From Gaoshiqia sediminis (GTDB taxonomy: Bacteria; Bacteroidota; Bacteroidia; Bacteroidales; Prolixibacteraceae): a DNA stretch of 55,533 bases. Location: positions 1-55,533 of the forward strand of contig NZ_JAPAAF010000028.1 in NCBI RefSeq assembly GCF_025907915.1. Reading direction: 5' to 3'. Both the position numbers and the translations under genes were made by a program. Shown one piece after another: positions 17,270 through 26,194 of this stretch. Each line of letters starts with the position of its first letter. The first letter of the stretch is position 1. A model generated the notes under the pieces. It was given only the letters and a program-made list of their open reading frames with translations. It made no database searches and was not told the origin of the DNA.

Positions 17270-17279
17270 TTATATTTTA
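17270..17279 (+). promoter_or_regulatory. Phage promoter motif TTATATTTTA, site 3
   Basis: This copy lies 29 bases before the scaffold gene ATG, in a 72-bp gap. A TAATG...CATTA inverted repeat follows it closely. Confidence 0.42.
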
Positions 17280-17307
17280 ATGAAAAGTACCATTAAAATT
17301 TTATTGT

Positions 17308-17964
17308 ATGACAATTCTTGATCTTCTGAAAAAAGCTTGCAAAACAAAGGGCGTCCCTGAAAAATATGCTGAACGGATTGAAAAAGCATCGAAGGTGACC
17401 CAAGCCGAAGATGTTGAGTCAGCGGTTGACGCTTTCAAAGAGAATATCCTTCCTGCCATTCAGGAAGCAGAGACTTCGGCGACTGCCGAATATGAAAAGA
17501 AACATGGGCTAAAGGATGGAAAACCAGTTAAAGATCCCGAGCCCAAGAAGGATCCGGAGCCGGTAAAGGTTGATGGCCTGTCACCCGAGATTACCAAGCT
17601 CATTGAAGCCCAGAACAAGCAAATTGAAGACCTCAAAGGGCTGGTGCAATCCTCTGTCAAATCTGTTGCCAGTGCAGAAAAAACAGCAGCAGCAAAACGA
17701 TTACTTGCCGAGAAAAAGCTACCCGAAGGATGGCTCAACAGGATTCAGGCCGAATCTGAAACTTCGATTGAAGACCAGGTGAAGACTCTGCACGAAGAGT
17801 ATGTTTCCATTCAGCAAGGTGTGATCAATGAAGCCGTTGAAAGCGGGAAATATACTCCGGGATTTCAGCAACCGAAGGAACGCTCCGAAGAGGAATGGAC
17901 CAAGCTGATGAACGAGGATTCAAAAACAGGCAACCCGGGCGTGGTTGACTTGGGTATTAAATAA
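17308..17964 (+). CDS. Capsid scaffolding protein (probable)
   Basis: The 218-residue protein is highly charged and helical. It has a Pro/Lys/Asp-rich linker (KDPEPKKDPEPVK, about 75-87) and coiled-coil-prone helices after it. It lacks Cys, signal peptide and membrane segments. Position after the MuF-like gene and before the capsid genes is that of scaffolding proteins in siphoviruses. No protease motif is seen, so it is unlikely to be a scaffold-protease fusion. The assignment rests on context and composition, not on a family signature. Confidence 0.6.
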   Translation: MTILDLLKKACKTKGVPEKYAERIEKASKVTQAEDVESAVDAFKENILPAIQEAETSATAEYEKKHGLKDGKPVKDPEPKKDPEPVKVDGLSPEITKLIEAQNKQIEDLKGLVQSSVKSVASAEKTAAAKRLLAEKKLPEGWLNRIQAESETSIEDQVKTLHEEYVSIQQGVINEAVESGKYTPGFQQPKERSEEEWTKLMNEDSKTGNPGVVDLGIK

Positions 17965-17982
17965 CCTTAATAATTCATCATT

Positions 17983-18582
17983 ATGTATTTAAAGAAAGAA
18001 AAGGAATTCCAGTATCATCCCGGGATTGAGAAAATCTTGATGGATGTGATTGGTGGCGGAACAATTGATCGTTCAGATCTCAATGTTTCGTTTGCAGGCG
18101 TTTTGCTTCAGGAGCTGCCACCACTGACAATCGTTGGTAAGGATTCCGTTACCGGTGTCTACCACGTAGTTAAAACTGCTGAAATGTATGCTGCTGCCGC
18201 GGTTGATGCAACAACTTACCAGGTGAAGAAAAACCACCTTTTCAAAGTTGCAGATAAGATCACGAAGTCTGGTCTGGCCGGAATCGCAAACACGATCACC
18301 GCAATCGACAAAAGCAATGATGGCTACGACGTGATCACGGTAGCATCTACTCTTGAGGCCGCCGCTGAAGGTGATGTTCTTGTTTTGGCTGCCGCTGATG
18401 CTGCTGCCGGAAGCGCTGCCTATCTGTACACCCCAGAGTGTATCACGATGAACAAGGTAGATCTGACCGTTGCAAATCAAACCTCGGGTTTACTTGAGGC
18501 TGGTAAGGTCAATGCTTCAGTCCTGCCTTTTCCAATCGACGCCGCTTTGAAAGCAGCTCTGAAAGACATCCGTTTTGTGTAA
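17983..18582 (+). CDS. Capsid decoration or head fibre protein (probable)
   Basis: The 199-residue protein lies directly before the major capsid gene, where decoration proteins are usual. It is Ala-rich in the middle (VLVLAAADAAAGSAAYLY) and has a beta-rich pattern with TVVGK/TGVYHVV-like turns, as in head fibre or decoration proteins such as lambda D. The C-terminus (LPFPIDAALKAALKDIRFV) reads like a short anchoring helix. I do not recognise the exact family. Confidence 0.5.
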   Translation: MYLKKEKEFQYHPGIEKILMDVIGGGTIDRSDLNVSFAGVLLQELPPLTIVGKDSVTGVYHVVKTAEMYAAAAVDATTYQVKKNHLFKVADKITKSGLAGIANTITAIDKSNDGYDVITVASTLEAAAEGDVLVLAAADAAAGSAAYLYTPECITMNKVDLTVANQTSGLLEAGKVNASVLPFPIDAALKAALKDIRFV

Positions 18583-18601
18583 CCCATTAAAATCTGAATA
18601 A

Positions 18602-19750
18602 ATGGAAAGATCGTTAATCAAACAAGTGAACCGTAAGAACATGGCGGCCCGGTTGAAAACCAACAAGGTTAAGCCGGTGTATTTCCCAAACTTCTTCGGT
18701 ATCAAGAAAAAGAGCTCCCTGAAATGGGAAACCCTGGTTGGGGAGAAAGGCGCTCCGGTAATTGCTGACGTTATCAGCTTTGATTCTTCTGCACCGCAGA
18801 AAACCCGTGAGGTGATCGCCAAGATGTCGGGTGACATTCCAAAAACTGCCGTTAAGCGTGGTATGAACGAAAGTGATTACAACGAATATACGCAGTTGGT
18901 GCGCGATGCCCAGGGCGATGCAGCCCAGTTGGAGGTGTTGAACCTGGCTTTCAAAGATCAGGACTTCGTGTATAATGCCGTGCGTGGCCGCTTCGAGTGG
19001 TGGACAATGCAGTTGATGAGTAAAGGAGGCTTTTTGCTGAATGCTCAGAACAACAACGGTGTTGTAACCGCTGAATTTGTTGGATGTGGGATGCCCGCTG
19101 AAAACAAAAAAGTTTCAACGGTTGACTGGGCCACCGCTGCAACTGCTGACGGCCTTGGCGACATTGAGGCAGCAACCCTGGCAGCTTCGGCAGAAGGCGT
19201 TACGTTGAAGTACGCGATCATGCGCCGTTCGGATTTTATCCTGCTGAGAAATCAGACATCGACTACCACCAAACTGAAATCGTGGATCAACCAGGCCCCG
19301 ACAAAATTGGCGGTGACCCTTGACCTTATCAATCAGTATATGGAAGCCAACATGCTTCCTAAAATTGTGGTGATTGATCCGGCGGTTAAGATCGAGGACA
19401 AAGCACACAAAAAGACCACCGTCAACCCTTGGGAATCCAAGCGTGTGTGTTTGCTCCCTGACCTGTCAATTGGTGATATCCAGCACGGGCCTATTGCCGC
19501 TGAAAGTTCAGCTGAAGTGAACAAGATTGCCACCACCGTCAAGCAGGATTTCGTGTTCATCCAGAAGTGGTCTGAGCTGGAACCGTTCAAAGAATGGACC
19601 AAGGCAGAGGCCAACGCCATCCCGGTGATCAATGACCCGGATACGATGTACATCCTGAAATGCGATGGCGCCGCATGGAGCGAAACTGAGGACACTGAAG
19701 GTACCGACAATGTACCTGCATCATTCCTTGGTGCAGATGTAGAAGAATAG
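18602..19750 (+). CDS. Major capsid protein
   Basis: The 382-residue protein has the size, position and balanced composition of a major capsid protein. Features seen are a basic N-terminal arm (MERSLIKQVNRKNMAARLK), DVISFDSSAPQKTREVIAKM, and the C-terminal region PWESKRVCLLPDLSIGDIQHG with LEPFKEWTKAEANAIPV, which resembles capsid proteins of the phage capsid E/HK97-fold type. Which HK97-fold family it belongs to I cannot say. It precedes connector genes. Confidence 0.72.
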   Translation: MERSLIKQVNRKNMAARLKTNKVKPVYFPNFFGIKKKSSLKWETLVGEKGAPVIADVISFDSSAPQKTREVIAKMSGDIPKTAVKRGMNESDYNEYTQLVRDAQGDAAQLEVLNLAFKDQDFVYNAVRGRFEWWTMQLMSKGGFLLNAQNNNGVVTAEFVGCGMPAENKKVSTVDWATAATADGLGDIEAATLAASAEGVTLKYAIMRRSDFILLRNQTSTTTKLKSWINQAPTKLAVTLDLINQYMEANMLPKIVVIDPAVKIEDKAHKKTTVNPWESKRVCLLPDLSIGDIQHGPIAAESSAEVNKIATTVKQDFVFIQKWSELEPFKEWTKAEANAIPVINDPDTMYILKCDGAAWSETEDTEGTDNVPASFLGADVEE

Positions 19751-19751
19751 T

Positions 19752-20069
19752 ATGACTGTTCTTGAAGCCATAAAATCAACCGTAGCTGGCTATCCGCTGT
19801 CAGACGATACATTTAACCGTGTATTGATAGACCGTGGGCTGTCGGCTACGGCTGAATATGCAGGGACTTCGAAAGAATTCGAGCTGGCGAAAGCAGATAT
19901 CTTAATGGTCCTGGTTTCAGCTGCCGGTATCACCGAAGGCGGATTTCAGATTTCTGTTACCGATAAGTCAAACTTCATCAAGATGGCAAACGCCATTTAT
20001 ACGAAGTACGATGATCCGGCGGCGAAGGTGATAACTGTTCCAAGAGGTAGAGCACAGCAAAGATGGTGA
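19752..20069 (+). CDS. Head-tail connector protein (probable)
   Basis: This 105-residue protein begins two bases after the capsid gene stop codon. Its helical N-terminus (TVLEAIKSTVAGYPLSD) and the segment LAKADILMVLVSAAGITEG fit small adaptor proteins that bind below the portal. It overlaps the next gene by seven bases. Identification is mainly by gene order: capsid, adaptor, stopper, gp10-like, terminator, tube. Confidence 0.5.
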   Translation: MTVLEAIKSTVAGYPLSDDTFNRVLIDRGLSATAEYAGTSKEFELAKADILMVLVSAAGITEGGFQISVTDKSNFIKMANAIYTKYDDPAAKVITVPRGRAQQRW

Positions 20070-20374
20070 AGCAATATCCACATATCGTGACTGTAGCAAA
20101 TGCCTCTGAACCGGTGTTGACAGATGGAAAATGGAGCGTTGAAAGCGCTGACTTTTCATCCATTTGCCGGGCCGAACCAGCCGGTAAAGGAGACGTTCTT
20201 CGCGGCACAGACGGCAACGAAATCAGCTTTGCGTTTGTGGTGTACCTTCCTAAAGCGTCAACGATACTGTCAGCCGGGAGCAAGGTAACTATTGCTTTTG
20301 AAGATGGCAGTCTTGTTAACGCGACGTTGAAACGTCAGCAAAACGGACAGTTAAATTCAAGGTTATGGGTATAA
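20063..20374 (+). CDS. Head closure / stopper-like protein (probable)
   Basis: The 103-residue protein is beta-rich (HIVTVANASEPVLTDGKW, SFAFVVYLPKASTILSAG). It has the size of head-closure proteins that seal the connector after packaging. It overlaps both neighbours (seven and ten bases), so the three are made together. It has no recognisable catalytic motif. The call rests on position and secondary-structure impression. Confidence 0.48.
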   Translation: MVKQYPHIVTVANASEPVLTDGKWSVESADFSSICRAEPAGKGDVLRGTDGNEISFAFVVYLPKASTILSAGSKVTIAFEDGSLVNATLKRQQNGQLNSRLWV

Positions 20375-20871
20375 AGCCAACATTCACGAGGGCCGACATT
20401 GATCGTGACCTGGATGCCTTCAGGGAAAAGGTTGAAAGCGACCTTTTCAAGATACTTGCCTACGTAGGTGAAGAATTTGTAAAGGAAGCCCGGCAGATGA
20501 CGAAAGCTGACGGAGGCTTTGGCGATGTTACCGGAAACCTTCGTTCCTCCATAGGTTATTTCATCCTGAAGGATGGAAAAATCGTGAAAGAAAACCTGAA
20601 GGGATCAGCTGGTATTGGCAAATCTGCTGCCAGGATAGCTCTGAACGGAGTTGAAAAGCGGGACGGTTATCAGCTGGTGGGTGTGGCCGGGATGGATTAT
20701 GCCAGCAAGGTTGAAAGTAAAGGATTAAATGTGATCAGTGTTCAGGCTGACACGGCAATTATCAACCTGGAACGAATCCTTGATAAGTATGCGGATAGCT
20801 TGAACAAGATTGGTGTTTCGATGGAACGCTTTTCCGATGATGGAGAAACAGTATCAACTACATTCAGATGA
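20365..20871 (+). CDS. HK97 gp10-like tail completion protein
   Basis: The 168-residue protein matches the HK97 gp10-like pattern: an N-terminal helix (LDAFREKVESDLFKILAYVG), then KEARQMTKADGGFGDVTGNL, where Thr-Gly-Asn-Leu-Arg-Ser is the common core, and MDYASKVESKGLNVISV near the end. These proteins join head and tail in long-tailed phages. It overlaps the next gene (ATGA). Confidence 0.72.
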   Translation: MGIKPTFTRADIDRDLDAFREKVESDLFKILAYVGEEFVKEARQMTKADGGFGDVTGNLRSSIGYFILKDGKIVKENLKGSAGIGKSAARIALNGVEKRDGYQLVGVAGMDYASKVESKGLNVISVQADTAIINLERILDKYADSLNKIGVSMERFSDDGETVSTTFR

Positions 20872-21254
20872 AAGCAACGGATTTTGCCATAAACAGAATT
20901 GTGAGTATTCTGGAAAGTGTGCTCCAGGTTCCCGTGATGAAGTATTCAAAGCCAACGGCTGTTCAGTTGGATGAATACGTAGTGGTAAACTCACTGCCTA
21001 TTAATGCTGATATCATGCAGCGATGCGTGGTGAATGTGAACTATCACGTGAAGGACATTACCCCCGGGGCACCGGATGTTGACAAAATCGAATCAGGAAC
21101 ATCGGCTGTTATTGCCGCGCTTGACGGAACTGTTGAAAAAGGCATATCAAACGACGTGCTGATTGACTACGAGACTCAGGAAACCCATCGGGAAGATCCC
21201 CTTGGCGAACATTACTCTAACATTCGATTTACAGTACGAATCATTAACAAATAA
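20868..21254 (+). CDS. Tail terminator protein (probable)
   Basis: The 128-residue protein lies between the gp10-like gene and the tail tube gene, where tail terminators are encoded. It shows an alternating pattern (YVVVNSLPINADIMQRCVV, then DVLIDYETQETHREDP) ending in a beta strand FTVRIINK, compatible with the mixed alpha-beta terminator fold that caps the tail tube. It starts inside the previous stop (ATGA). Confidence 0.52.
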   Translation: MKATDFAINRIVSILESVLQVPVMKYSKPTAVQLDEYVVVNSLPINADIMQRCVVNVNYHVKDITPGAPDVDKIESGTSAVIAALDGTVEKGISNDVLIDYETQETHREDPLGEHYSNIRFTVRIINK

Positions 21255-21259
21255 GACTT

Positions 21260-21763
21260 ATGACTGCACAAAAATTAGTTTATGGGATTAGCTCCGTGAA
21301 ACTCGGGATACCTACCAATTTGGCTACGATGCCCGCCCAGCTAGATGCTTTTTCGGAAACGGTGAAAGGATCATTCACACTAGCGGAAACAGATGCTACC
21401 GAAGTGGATGCTTTGACCGAAGAATCGGCAGCGCCAATTGCATCGATCACCGATGTTGAATCCGTGCTGGAAGGTAGCTGGAGGACTTACGACTACACAC
21501 CGGCCATGCTTGAAAAAGTGAAGGGCGGCGATGGGACTACCCTTGCTACGAAGTGGCAGGCGCCAGCTGCAAGTGAAAATATTGAGCTTGCCTTGCAGGT
21601 CAACACCACTGCCGGTCCGGTACTGAACGTGTACAAAGCCAAAATTACAGCCAAGTTTACAGGCAATGTATCCAAGTCCGGTTTCTCTGAAATAGAGATC
21701 AGGTTTAAAGCCCTGGCCCCGGCTGCCGGTCTATCGCCTTACGACTGGGACGAGATTGATTAA
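21260..21763 (+). CDS. Major tail (tube) protein
   Basis: The 167-residue protein is beta-rich and acidic, as expected for siphovirus tube proteins. It begins TAQKLVYGISSVKLG and contains ESVLEGSWRTYDYTP and a C-terminal strand-rich part ending PYDWDEID. A strong terminator hairpin follows, fitting a highly expressed structural gene. The next gene is the frameshifted chaperone, which supports the assignment. Confidence 0.7.
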   Translation: MTAQKLVYGISSVKLGIPTNLATMPAQLDAFSETVKGSFTLAETDATEVDALTEESAAPIASITDVESVLEGSWRTYDYTPAMLEKVKGGDGTTLATKWQAPAASENIELALQVNTTAGPVLNVYKAKITAKFTGNVSKSGFSEIEIRFKALAPAAGLSPYDWDEID

Positions 21764-21769
21764 TTAACT

Positions 21770-21800
21770 GAAAGCCCTGATTATTCCGGGCTTTCTTTCC
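21770..21800 (+). terminator. Terminator after the tail tube gene
   Basis: GAAAGCCC (21770-21777) pairs with GGGCTTTC (21788-21795) around a 10-base loop, followed by TTTCC. It may act as a partial terminator or protect the 3' end of the tube message. The next gene starts only 16 bases later. Confidence 0.62.
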
Positions 21801-21815
21801 TTTAAACAAGCAACA

Positions 21816-22334
21816 ATGGTTGATATAAAAACAAAGCAAGAAGCTGCCGCCACCTTGACCGGTAAGGGTATTGGTTTCTCTGTTGAAGAAAATGGGAAGG
21901 TCCATCATTTCTGCATCCCTCAATTAAAGCTGGGTACGCTAATCCAGATCAGCGAGGCCAAACTGAATTTGACCGTTTTTGACAAGAATGCAAAAGCTGT
22001 CGATATCATTAGTTCGATGGCCACAGACGCCCAAATCAAAGCACGGATAATCGCCCTGGCTGTCATCAATTCCAAGCCGGTGCCAGAACGAAGGCGGTCG
22101 ATCCTTTCTCTCGGATCAAAACCCATTAATCCTGAATTGATGGACGAGGATGAGCTAACCGGATTATTTCTCCGCACGCTGGATTCCGAAGAAACAAATA
22201 AGCTCATCAAAGTTATCGTGAAGCAGATGGGAATAGATGATTTTTTCGTGAGTACCGTCTCGCTGGCAGGCATCAACCTTCTGGAGATGAGCGGGACGGT
22301 TACAAGCCAGCATTCACCATCTGGGGACGAATAG
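21816..22334 (+). CDS. Tail assembly chaperone, short (G-like) form
   Basis: The 172-residue product lies between tube and tape measure, the fixed position of tail assembly chaperones. It opens with MVDIKTKQEAAATLTGKGIGF and has a helical second half. Codon 142-144 reads GAT TTT TTC, so the heptamer T TTT TTC (22241-22247) is in the correct frame for a -1 slip. Reading through would fuse the first 144 residues to the downstream frame ending at 22540. This parallels lambda gpG/gpGT. Confidence 0.75.
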   Translation: MVDIKTKQEAAATLTGKGIGFSVEENGKVHHFCIPQLKLGTLIQISEAKLNLTVFDKNAKAVDIISSMATDAQIKARIIALAVINSKPVPERRRSILSLGSKPINPELMDEDELTGLFLRTLDSEETNKLIKVIVKQMGIDDFFVSTVSLAGINLLEMSGTVTSQHSPSGDE

Positions 22335-22540
22335 CAGACATCTGTAAGAATTTCGGCTGGACCTTCGATGAAGTAATGTGGGGCGTAAGCTGGCAAAACA
22401 TACAAATGATGCTGGCTGATATTCCCTATCAACACTATGGTAAAAAAGAAGAAGAAATCATCGAGGTGACCAATCCGGAACAGCACAAAGCGGCAATGAA
22501 AAGACTTAAAGCAAAGCGAAATGGGAGCACTAAACTTTAA
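22247..22540 (+). CDS. -1 frameshift extension of the tail chaperone (GT-like T domain)
   Basis: From the slippery site the -1 frame is open for 97 codons to TAA at 22538-22540, giving a 241-residue fusion. The frame contains protein-like sequence (AFTIWGRIADICKNFGWTF, then MLADIPYQHYGKKEEE) with no good start of its own; its first ATG would discard the conserved-looking part. It overlaps the tape measure start by 20 bases. The exact slip position is inferred. TTTTTTC at 22241 is the only good heptamer I saw in the overlap. Confidence 0.72.
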   Translation, partial: REYRLAGRHQPSGDERDGYKPAFTIWGRIADICKNFGWTFDEVMWGVSWQNIQMMLADIPYQHYGKKEEEIIEVTNPEQHKAAMKRLKAKRNGSTKL

Positions 22541-25500
22541 TGCGGATATTGATATAAAAAAGTTTGATCAGAAGATGGTCATTCTTGATGCGCGTATAAG
22601 TAGTCTGGTGAAGGAATTTAAAGAAGGCGGTTTTGTAATGGACAGCGCTTTTGGCAAGTTCGGGAAGACGCTTGACGGCATTGGAATCAATTTGACTGGT
22701 TTGATCGGTCCAGCGATGGCTCTTACAGCAGCTATGCAGTTTAAGAAATGGGCGCAGGATGCATACGAGTTTGAACGTGAGTTCGGCATGGCTATGCGTG
22801 AGGTTCAAACAATATCAAAAGCAGTTCAGGAAGACCTCAAAGGAATCTCAGATCAGATCGTCCAGATGGCCGCAAACGGGCCGGAAAGCGCTATCAATCT
22901 TTCAAAAGCCTTCTATCAAATTGTCTCTGCCGGGTACGATGGCGCGGCAGGCTTAAAGCTGCTTGATATTTCCTCAAAAGCGGCCACCGCCGGGATTACC
23001 GATACCACCACTGCTGCCGATGGATTGACCACGGTTTTAAATGCCTGGGGGATATCCGCAGACAACGCAGGCAAAGTTGCCGATGTGATGTTCAAGACCG
23101 TAGAGCGAGGAAAAACCACTTTCGGGCAGCTGGCTTCGACCATTGCCCAGGTTGCTCCGCTGGCAGCCTCGAACAATATCGCTTTCGAAGAGATCTTTGC
23201 GGCCATCCAGTCTATTACCAAGCAAGGTACTCCAACGGCTCAAGCCATGACCCAGATCCGGTCATCGATCATCAACATGAACAAGGTGCTGGGCGATGGC
23301 TGGTCAGCTACCATGACATACCAGGAAGGGCTTAACAAGGTTGCGGAAATGGCCGGAGGTAGCCAGAATAAACTGAAACAGCTCATTCCTGATGTGGAAG
23401 GTGTGAACGCAGTATTGGCATTAACTGGAGAGAAGGCCCGCGGAGCCGCAGATGACCTGAACGAGACAGCTAAAGCCGCCGGGGCAATGCAAAAGGCATA
23501 CGACACCATGATGGAGGAAGCAGATAACAAGTGGGCCATGGTACACAACCGGTGGACCCGCGAGATCAGGGAACTTGGAAAGGCCATAAAGGCTGGTTCA
23601 ACGTCATTCGCCGACTTTCTAAACAGCTTGCTTGCCGATACTCAATTGGATATTATTAATCCGGGCTCAAAGAAATTAGTTGATGAAGTGGCCGCAAGTA
23701 TTTCCGGCATCACAGACAAAGAGGAAAAACTAACCATCATACTTGAAAAGATCAATGAGCTGAGGAATAATCGGGTGGGTGAACTGAGTCCTGAAGCATC
23801 AAATCTTGAAGATAATCTCCCTGGATGGTTACAACGAAGAGCCGAGGACTTAAATGCCAGTATTGGCTTAACCGGAAAAGCCTGGACTCCCGGAAGATAC
23901 ACTCAAGCTGAACTCGAATATTTAAACAACCAAATTGCCATCACCAAACAGGCTGAAGAAGGTTTGATGAAACTGTTTGCTGAAGTCTCAGCTTCATCAA
24001 CGGAGACCGGTAACAATGTTGGTGAAAGCCTTGAAACGGTACAGCAACAAATTGACAGCACAGGTAAAGCATTGGAGAAAGCGAAAGCCGACTTGGATAA
24101 GTTCAGGGCTCCAGGATCAACAAAAACAGTTAATGAGATAGAGGCGCAGGAAAAGGCGGTGGAAGAGCTGCAAAAGAAGCTTGAAACCCTGACCGGAGTT
24201 AAGCAGAATTCAGAAAAGGAAATCGCCGGTTTGAAAGGTGAGCTTGACAAGCTATACAAAGACCTTGAAACAGCAGACGAAAAAGACCGGAAGATTATTG
24301 CCGAGCGAATTGTTGAATTGGAAAAAGAAAAGAAGCTGCGAGAAGAAATCGCCAATCAAGCCATTAAGGTGGCTGAAAATAAAGGCATCAAACCAATCAA
24401 CGTAAACGCAGGCGATATCCGGGGGACATTGACCGGGGCTGATGGCAAGCCTTTGTTTATTGGCAAAGGTGAAGTAAAAAGCATTAAAGAGGTTGAACTT
24501 GAATTCAGCAAATTAAGCAAAAGGATCAAATCGGTAAATGATAACTCAAAAGAGGGCCTTTTAAATACGCTTGGTACAACTCAAGAAATACTTTTCAATG
24601 TACAGGGAATTACCAGTGAATATGCCGAGCAATTAGGCTTGAATGAAGAACAGGCCAAAGTCTTGGAAGATGGTTTGCAAGCCATGTCCGGGATAGCTGA
24701 CATCGCCTCCGGGAACGTGGTCCAAGGTGCGGCAAAGCTGATTGATTCGGCATTGGGAATGTTCCTGAAAACCCCGGAGAAGCTTTCTGACCATTTTGTC
24801 AACGTACAGGAACAGGTTGAGAAGATACTGAACTCAGTAAACATTGCTGCGGAATCGCTTTCAAACCTGAGTGTTGACAGCTCCATGCGGTCGATCATCA
24901 TTCTTAAATCACAACTGGAAGACCTGGCAGCAGAGGCAAAGACACTTAACGATGAGCTGCAAGGGAAATATTACGGCCCCCGGGATGGCGACCGCAACGG
25001 ATCAACCGTACTCAGGAACATCGTCCAGCAAGCCGCAGATCTGAATGTCGAGATCGAGAAGCTATCAAACCGACTTTTGCAAGGCGGGATATCAGATGAC
25101 CAACGCAAAGCTATCGAGGCCGTTTTGCAAAGCTACAACGGCCTGGTGGCTGAAATGAATAACATCATCGGCGATGTGATCGGGGTTTCCATCAGCGACC
25201 TGAAAAACTCGTTAGCGGATGCCTTCTTTGAGGCTGAGGATGCCGCAAAAGCCTGGGGTGATACAGTAAATGACATTATTGCCAACATCACCAAAAAACA
25301 GCTGACTGCAAAACTGCTGACCGCTCCGATTGATCAGGCCGTGAACCAGCTGCTCAATGATTATTCTGATGGGAGCCTTTCAACGGATGACATCAAGCGG
25401 TTTCAGGATACCATGTCCGCCCTTTACACAGAGGTCGGCCCCGCTTTCGAAGAGGCCATTGCAGGGTTAAAGGAACTCGGGATTGACTTTGGAAGTGATT

Positions 25501-25748
25501 CAGCGGCCTCCGGTATCGCCGGTCAGATTGGCCGTGCAATCACCGAAGAATCGGCAAGTGAGCTGGTTGGCCTTTGGAACCGGACGGCTTTGGATACACG
25601 GGGCATTTTGGAAAGTTCAAAGGCTGCCGAGAGTAGTTTGATGAACATTGAAAGAAATACATTGGATACTGTTCTGGAGCTTCGTACAGCGGTCACAGAA
25701 CTGAAAGCGATTAACACGAACACAAAAACAACGGGGAGCCGAATATGA
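22521..25748 (+). CDS. Tail tape measure protein
   Basis: The 1075-residue protein sets tail length. Residues about 80-290 carry the TP901-type tape-measure region (AANGPESAINLSKAFYQIVS, ITDTTTAADGLTTVLNAWG, TFGQLASTIAQVAPLA). A hydrophobic segment lies near 50-70. A long coiled-coil follows (about 480-620: repeated Glu/Lys/Leu), and Ala/Leu-rich helices follow it. At about 1.5 angstrom per residue the tail would be roughly 160 nm, an estimate only. It overlaps the chaperone extension and, by four bases, the next gene. Confidence 0.9.
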   Translation: MGALNFNADIDIKKFDQKMVILDARISSLVKEFKEGGFVMDSAFGKFGKTLDGIGINLTGLIGPAMALTAAMQFKKWAQDAYEFEREFGMAMREVQTISKAVQEDLKGISDQIVQMAANGPESAINLSKAFYQIVSAGYDGAAGLKLLDISSKAATAGITDTTTAADGLTTVLNAWGISADNAGKVADVMFKTVERGKTTFGQLASTIAQVAPLAASNNIAFEEIFAAIQSITKQGTPTAQAMTQIRSSIINMNKVLGDGWSATMTYQEGLNKVAEMAGGSQNKLKQLIPDVEGVNAVLALTGEKARGAADDLNETAKAAGAMQKAYDTMMEEADNKWAMVHNRWTREIRELGKAIKAGSTSFADFLNSLLADTQLDIINPGSKKLVDEVAASISGITDKEEKLTIILEKINELRNNRVGELSPEASNLEDNLPGWLQRRAEDLNASIGLTGKAWTPGRYTQAELEYLNNQIAITKQAEEGLMKLFAEVSASSTETGNNVGESLETVQQQIDSTGKALEKAKADLDKFRAPGSTKTVNEIEAQEKAVEELQKKLETLTGVKQNSEKEIAGLKGELDKLYKDLETADEKDRKIIAERIVELEKEKKLREEIANQAIKVAENKGIKPINVNAGDIRGTLTGADGKPLFIGKGEVKSIKEVELEFSKLSKRIKSVNDNSKEGLLNTLGTTQEILFNVQGITSEYAEQLGLNEEQAKVLEDGLQAMSGIADIASGNVVQGAAKLIDSALGMFLKTPEKLSDHFVNVQEQVEKILNSVNIAAESLSNLSVDSSMRSIIILKSQLEDLAAEAKTLNDELQGKYYGPRDGDRNGSTVLRNIVQQAADLNVEIEKLSNRLLQGGISDDQRKAIEAVLQSYNGLVAEMNNIIGDVIGVSISDLKNSLADAFFEAEDAAKAWGDTVNDIIANITKKQLTAKLLTAPIDQAVNQLLNDYSDGSLSTDDIKRFQDTMSALYTEVGPAFEEAIAGLKELGIDFGSDSAASGIAGQIGRAITEESASELVGLWNRTALDTRGILESSKAAESSLMNIERNTLDTVLELRTAVTELKAINTNTKTTGSRI

Positions 25749-26188
25749 AAAACGACAATCTTAACATCCGGGTAAATGTAGTGGCCAATCTTTTCGATAA
25801 AGACGGCAAGTTGAAAGCTACAAGAGAAGTACATAACGCCGTCACCAGCGCGGGGAAGAACGGCATTGTAAGTCAGCTGCTGGCAACTCCGGCATTGGGC
25901 AATCTCACACATATGGAGCTGGGCACCGGCACAGGGGGCACTACGAAGCTGAACGCTTACATTTCGGGTAGCAGGCAGGCATTCACCAGCAAAACAGCGG
26001 CCAGCAATGTCTTGACCGTTGTTGCCAACTTCGCCGCCGGGGTAGGCACAGGTAGTATCACCGAGGCAGGCACTTTTGACAGTGCTACCCAGGACAGCGG
26101 CAACATGTGGATGTACGCCACGTTTGCGGCTATCGCCAAAGCAGCAGGAGATAGTTTGCAGATTACCTGGACACTGACAATTAACTAA
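25745..26188 (+). CDS. Tail-tip protein of unknown function
   Basis: The 147-residue protein starts in the tape measure stop (ATGA). It is Thr/Ala/Gly-rich and strand-forming (MELGTGTGGTTKLNAYISG, LTVVANFAAGVGTGSITEA), resembling small beta-sandwich tail proteins of Bacteroidota phages. The beginning (LNIRVNVVANLFDKDGKLK) suggests a first strand pair. I recognise no precise family. The location between tape measure and distal-tail genes suggests a baseplate-hub accessory. Confidence 0.5.
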   Translation: MKNDNLNIRVNVVANLFDKDGKLKATREVHNAVTSAGKNGIVSQLLATPALGNLTHMELGTGTGGTTKLNAYISGSRQAFTSKTAASNVLTVVANFAAGVGTGSITEAGTFDSATQDSGNMWMYATFAAIAKAAGDSLQITWTLTIN

Positions 26189-26194
26189 TCCGGC

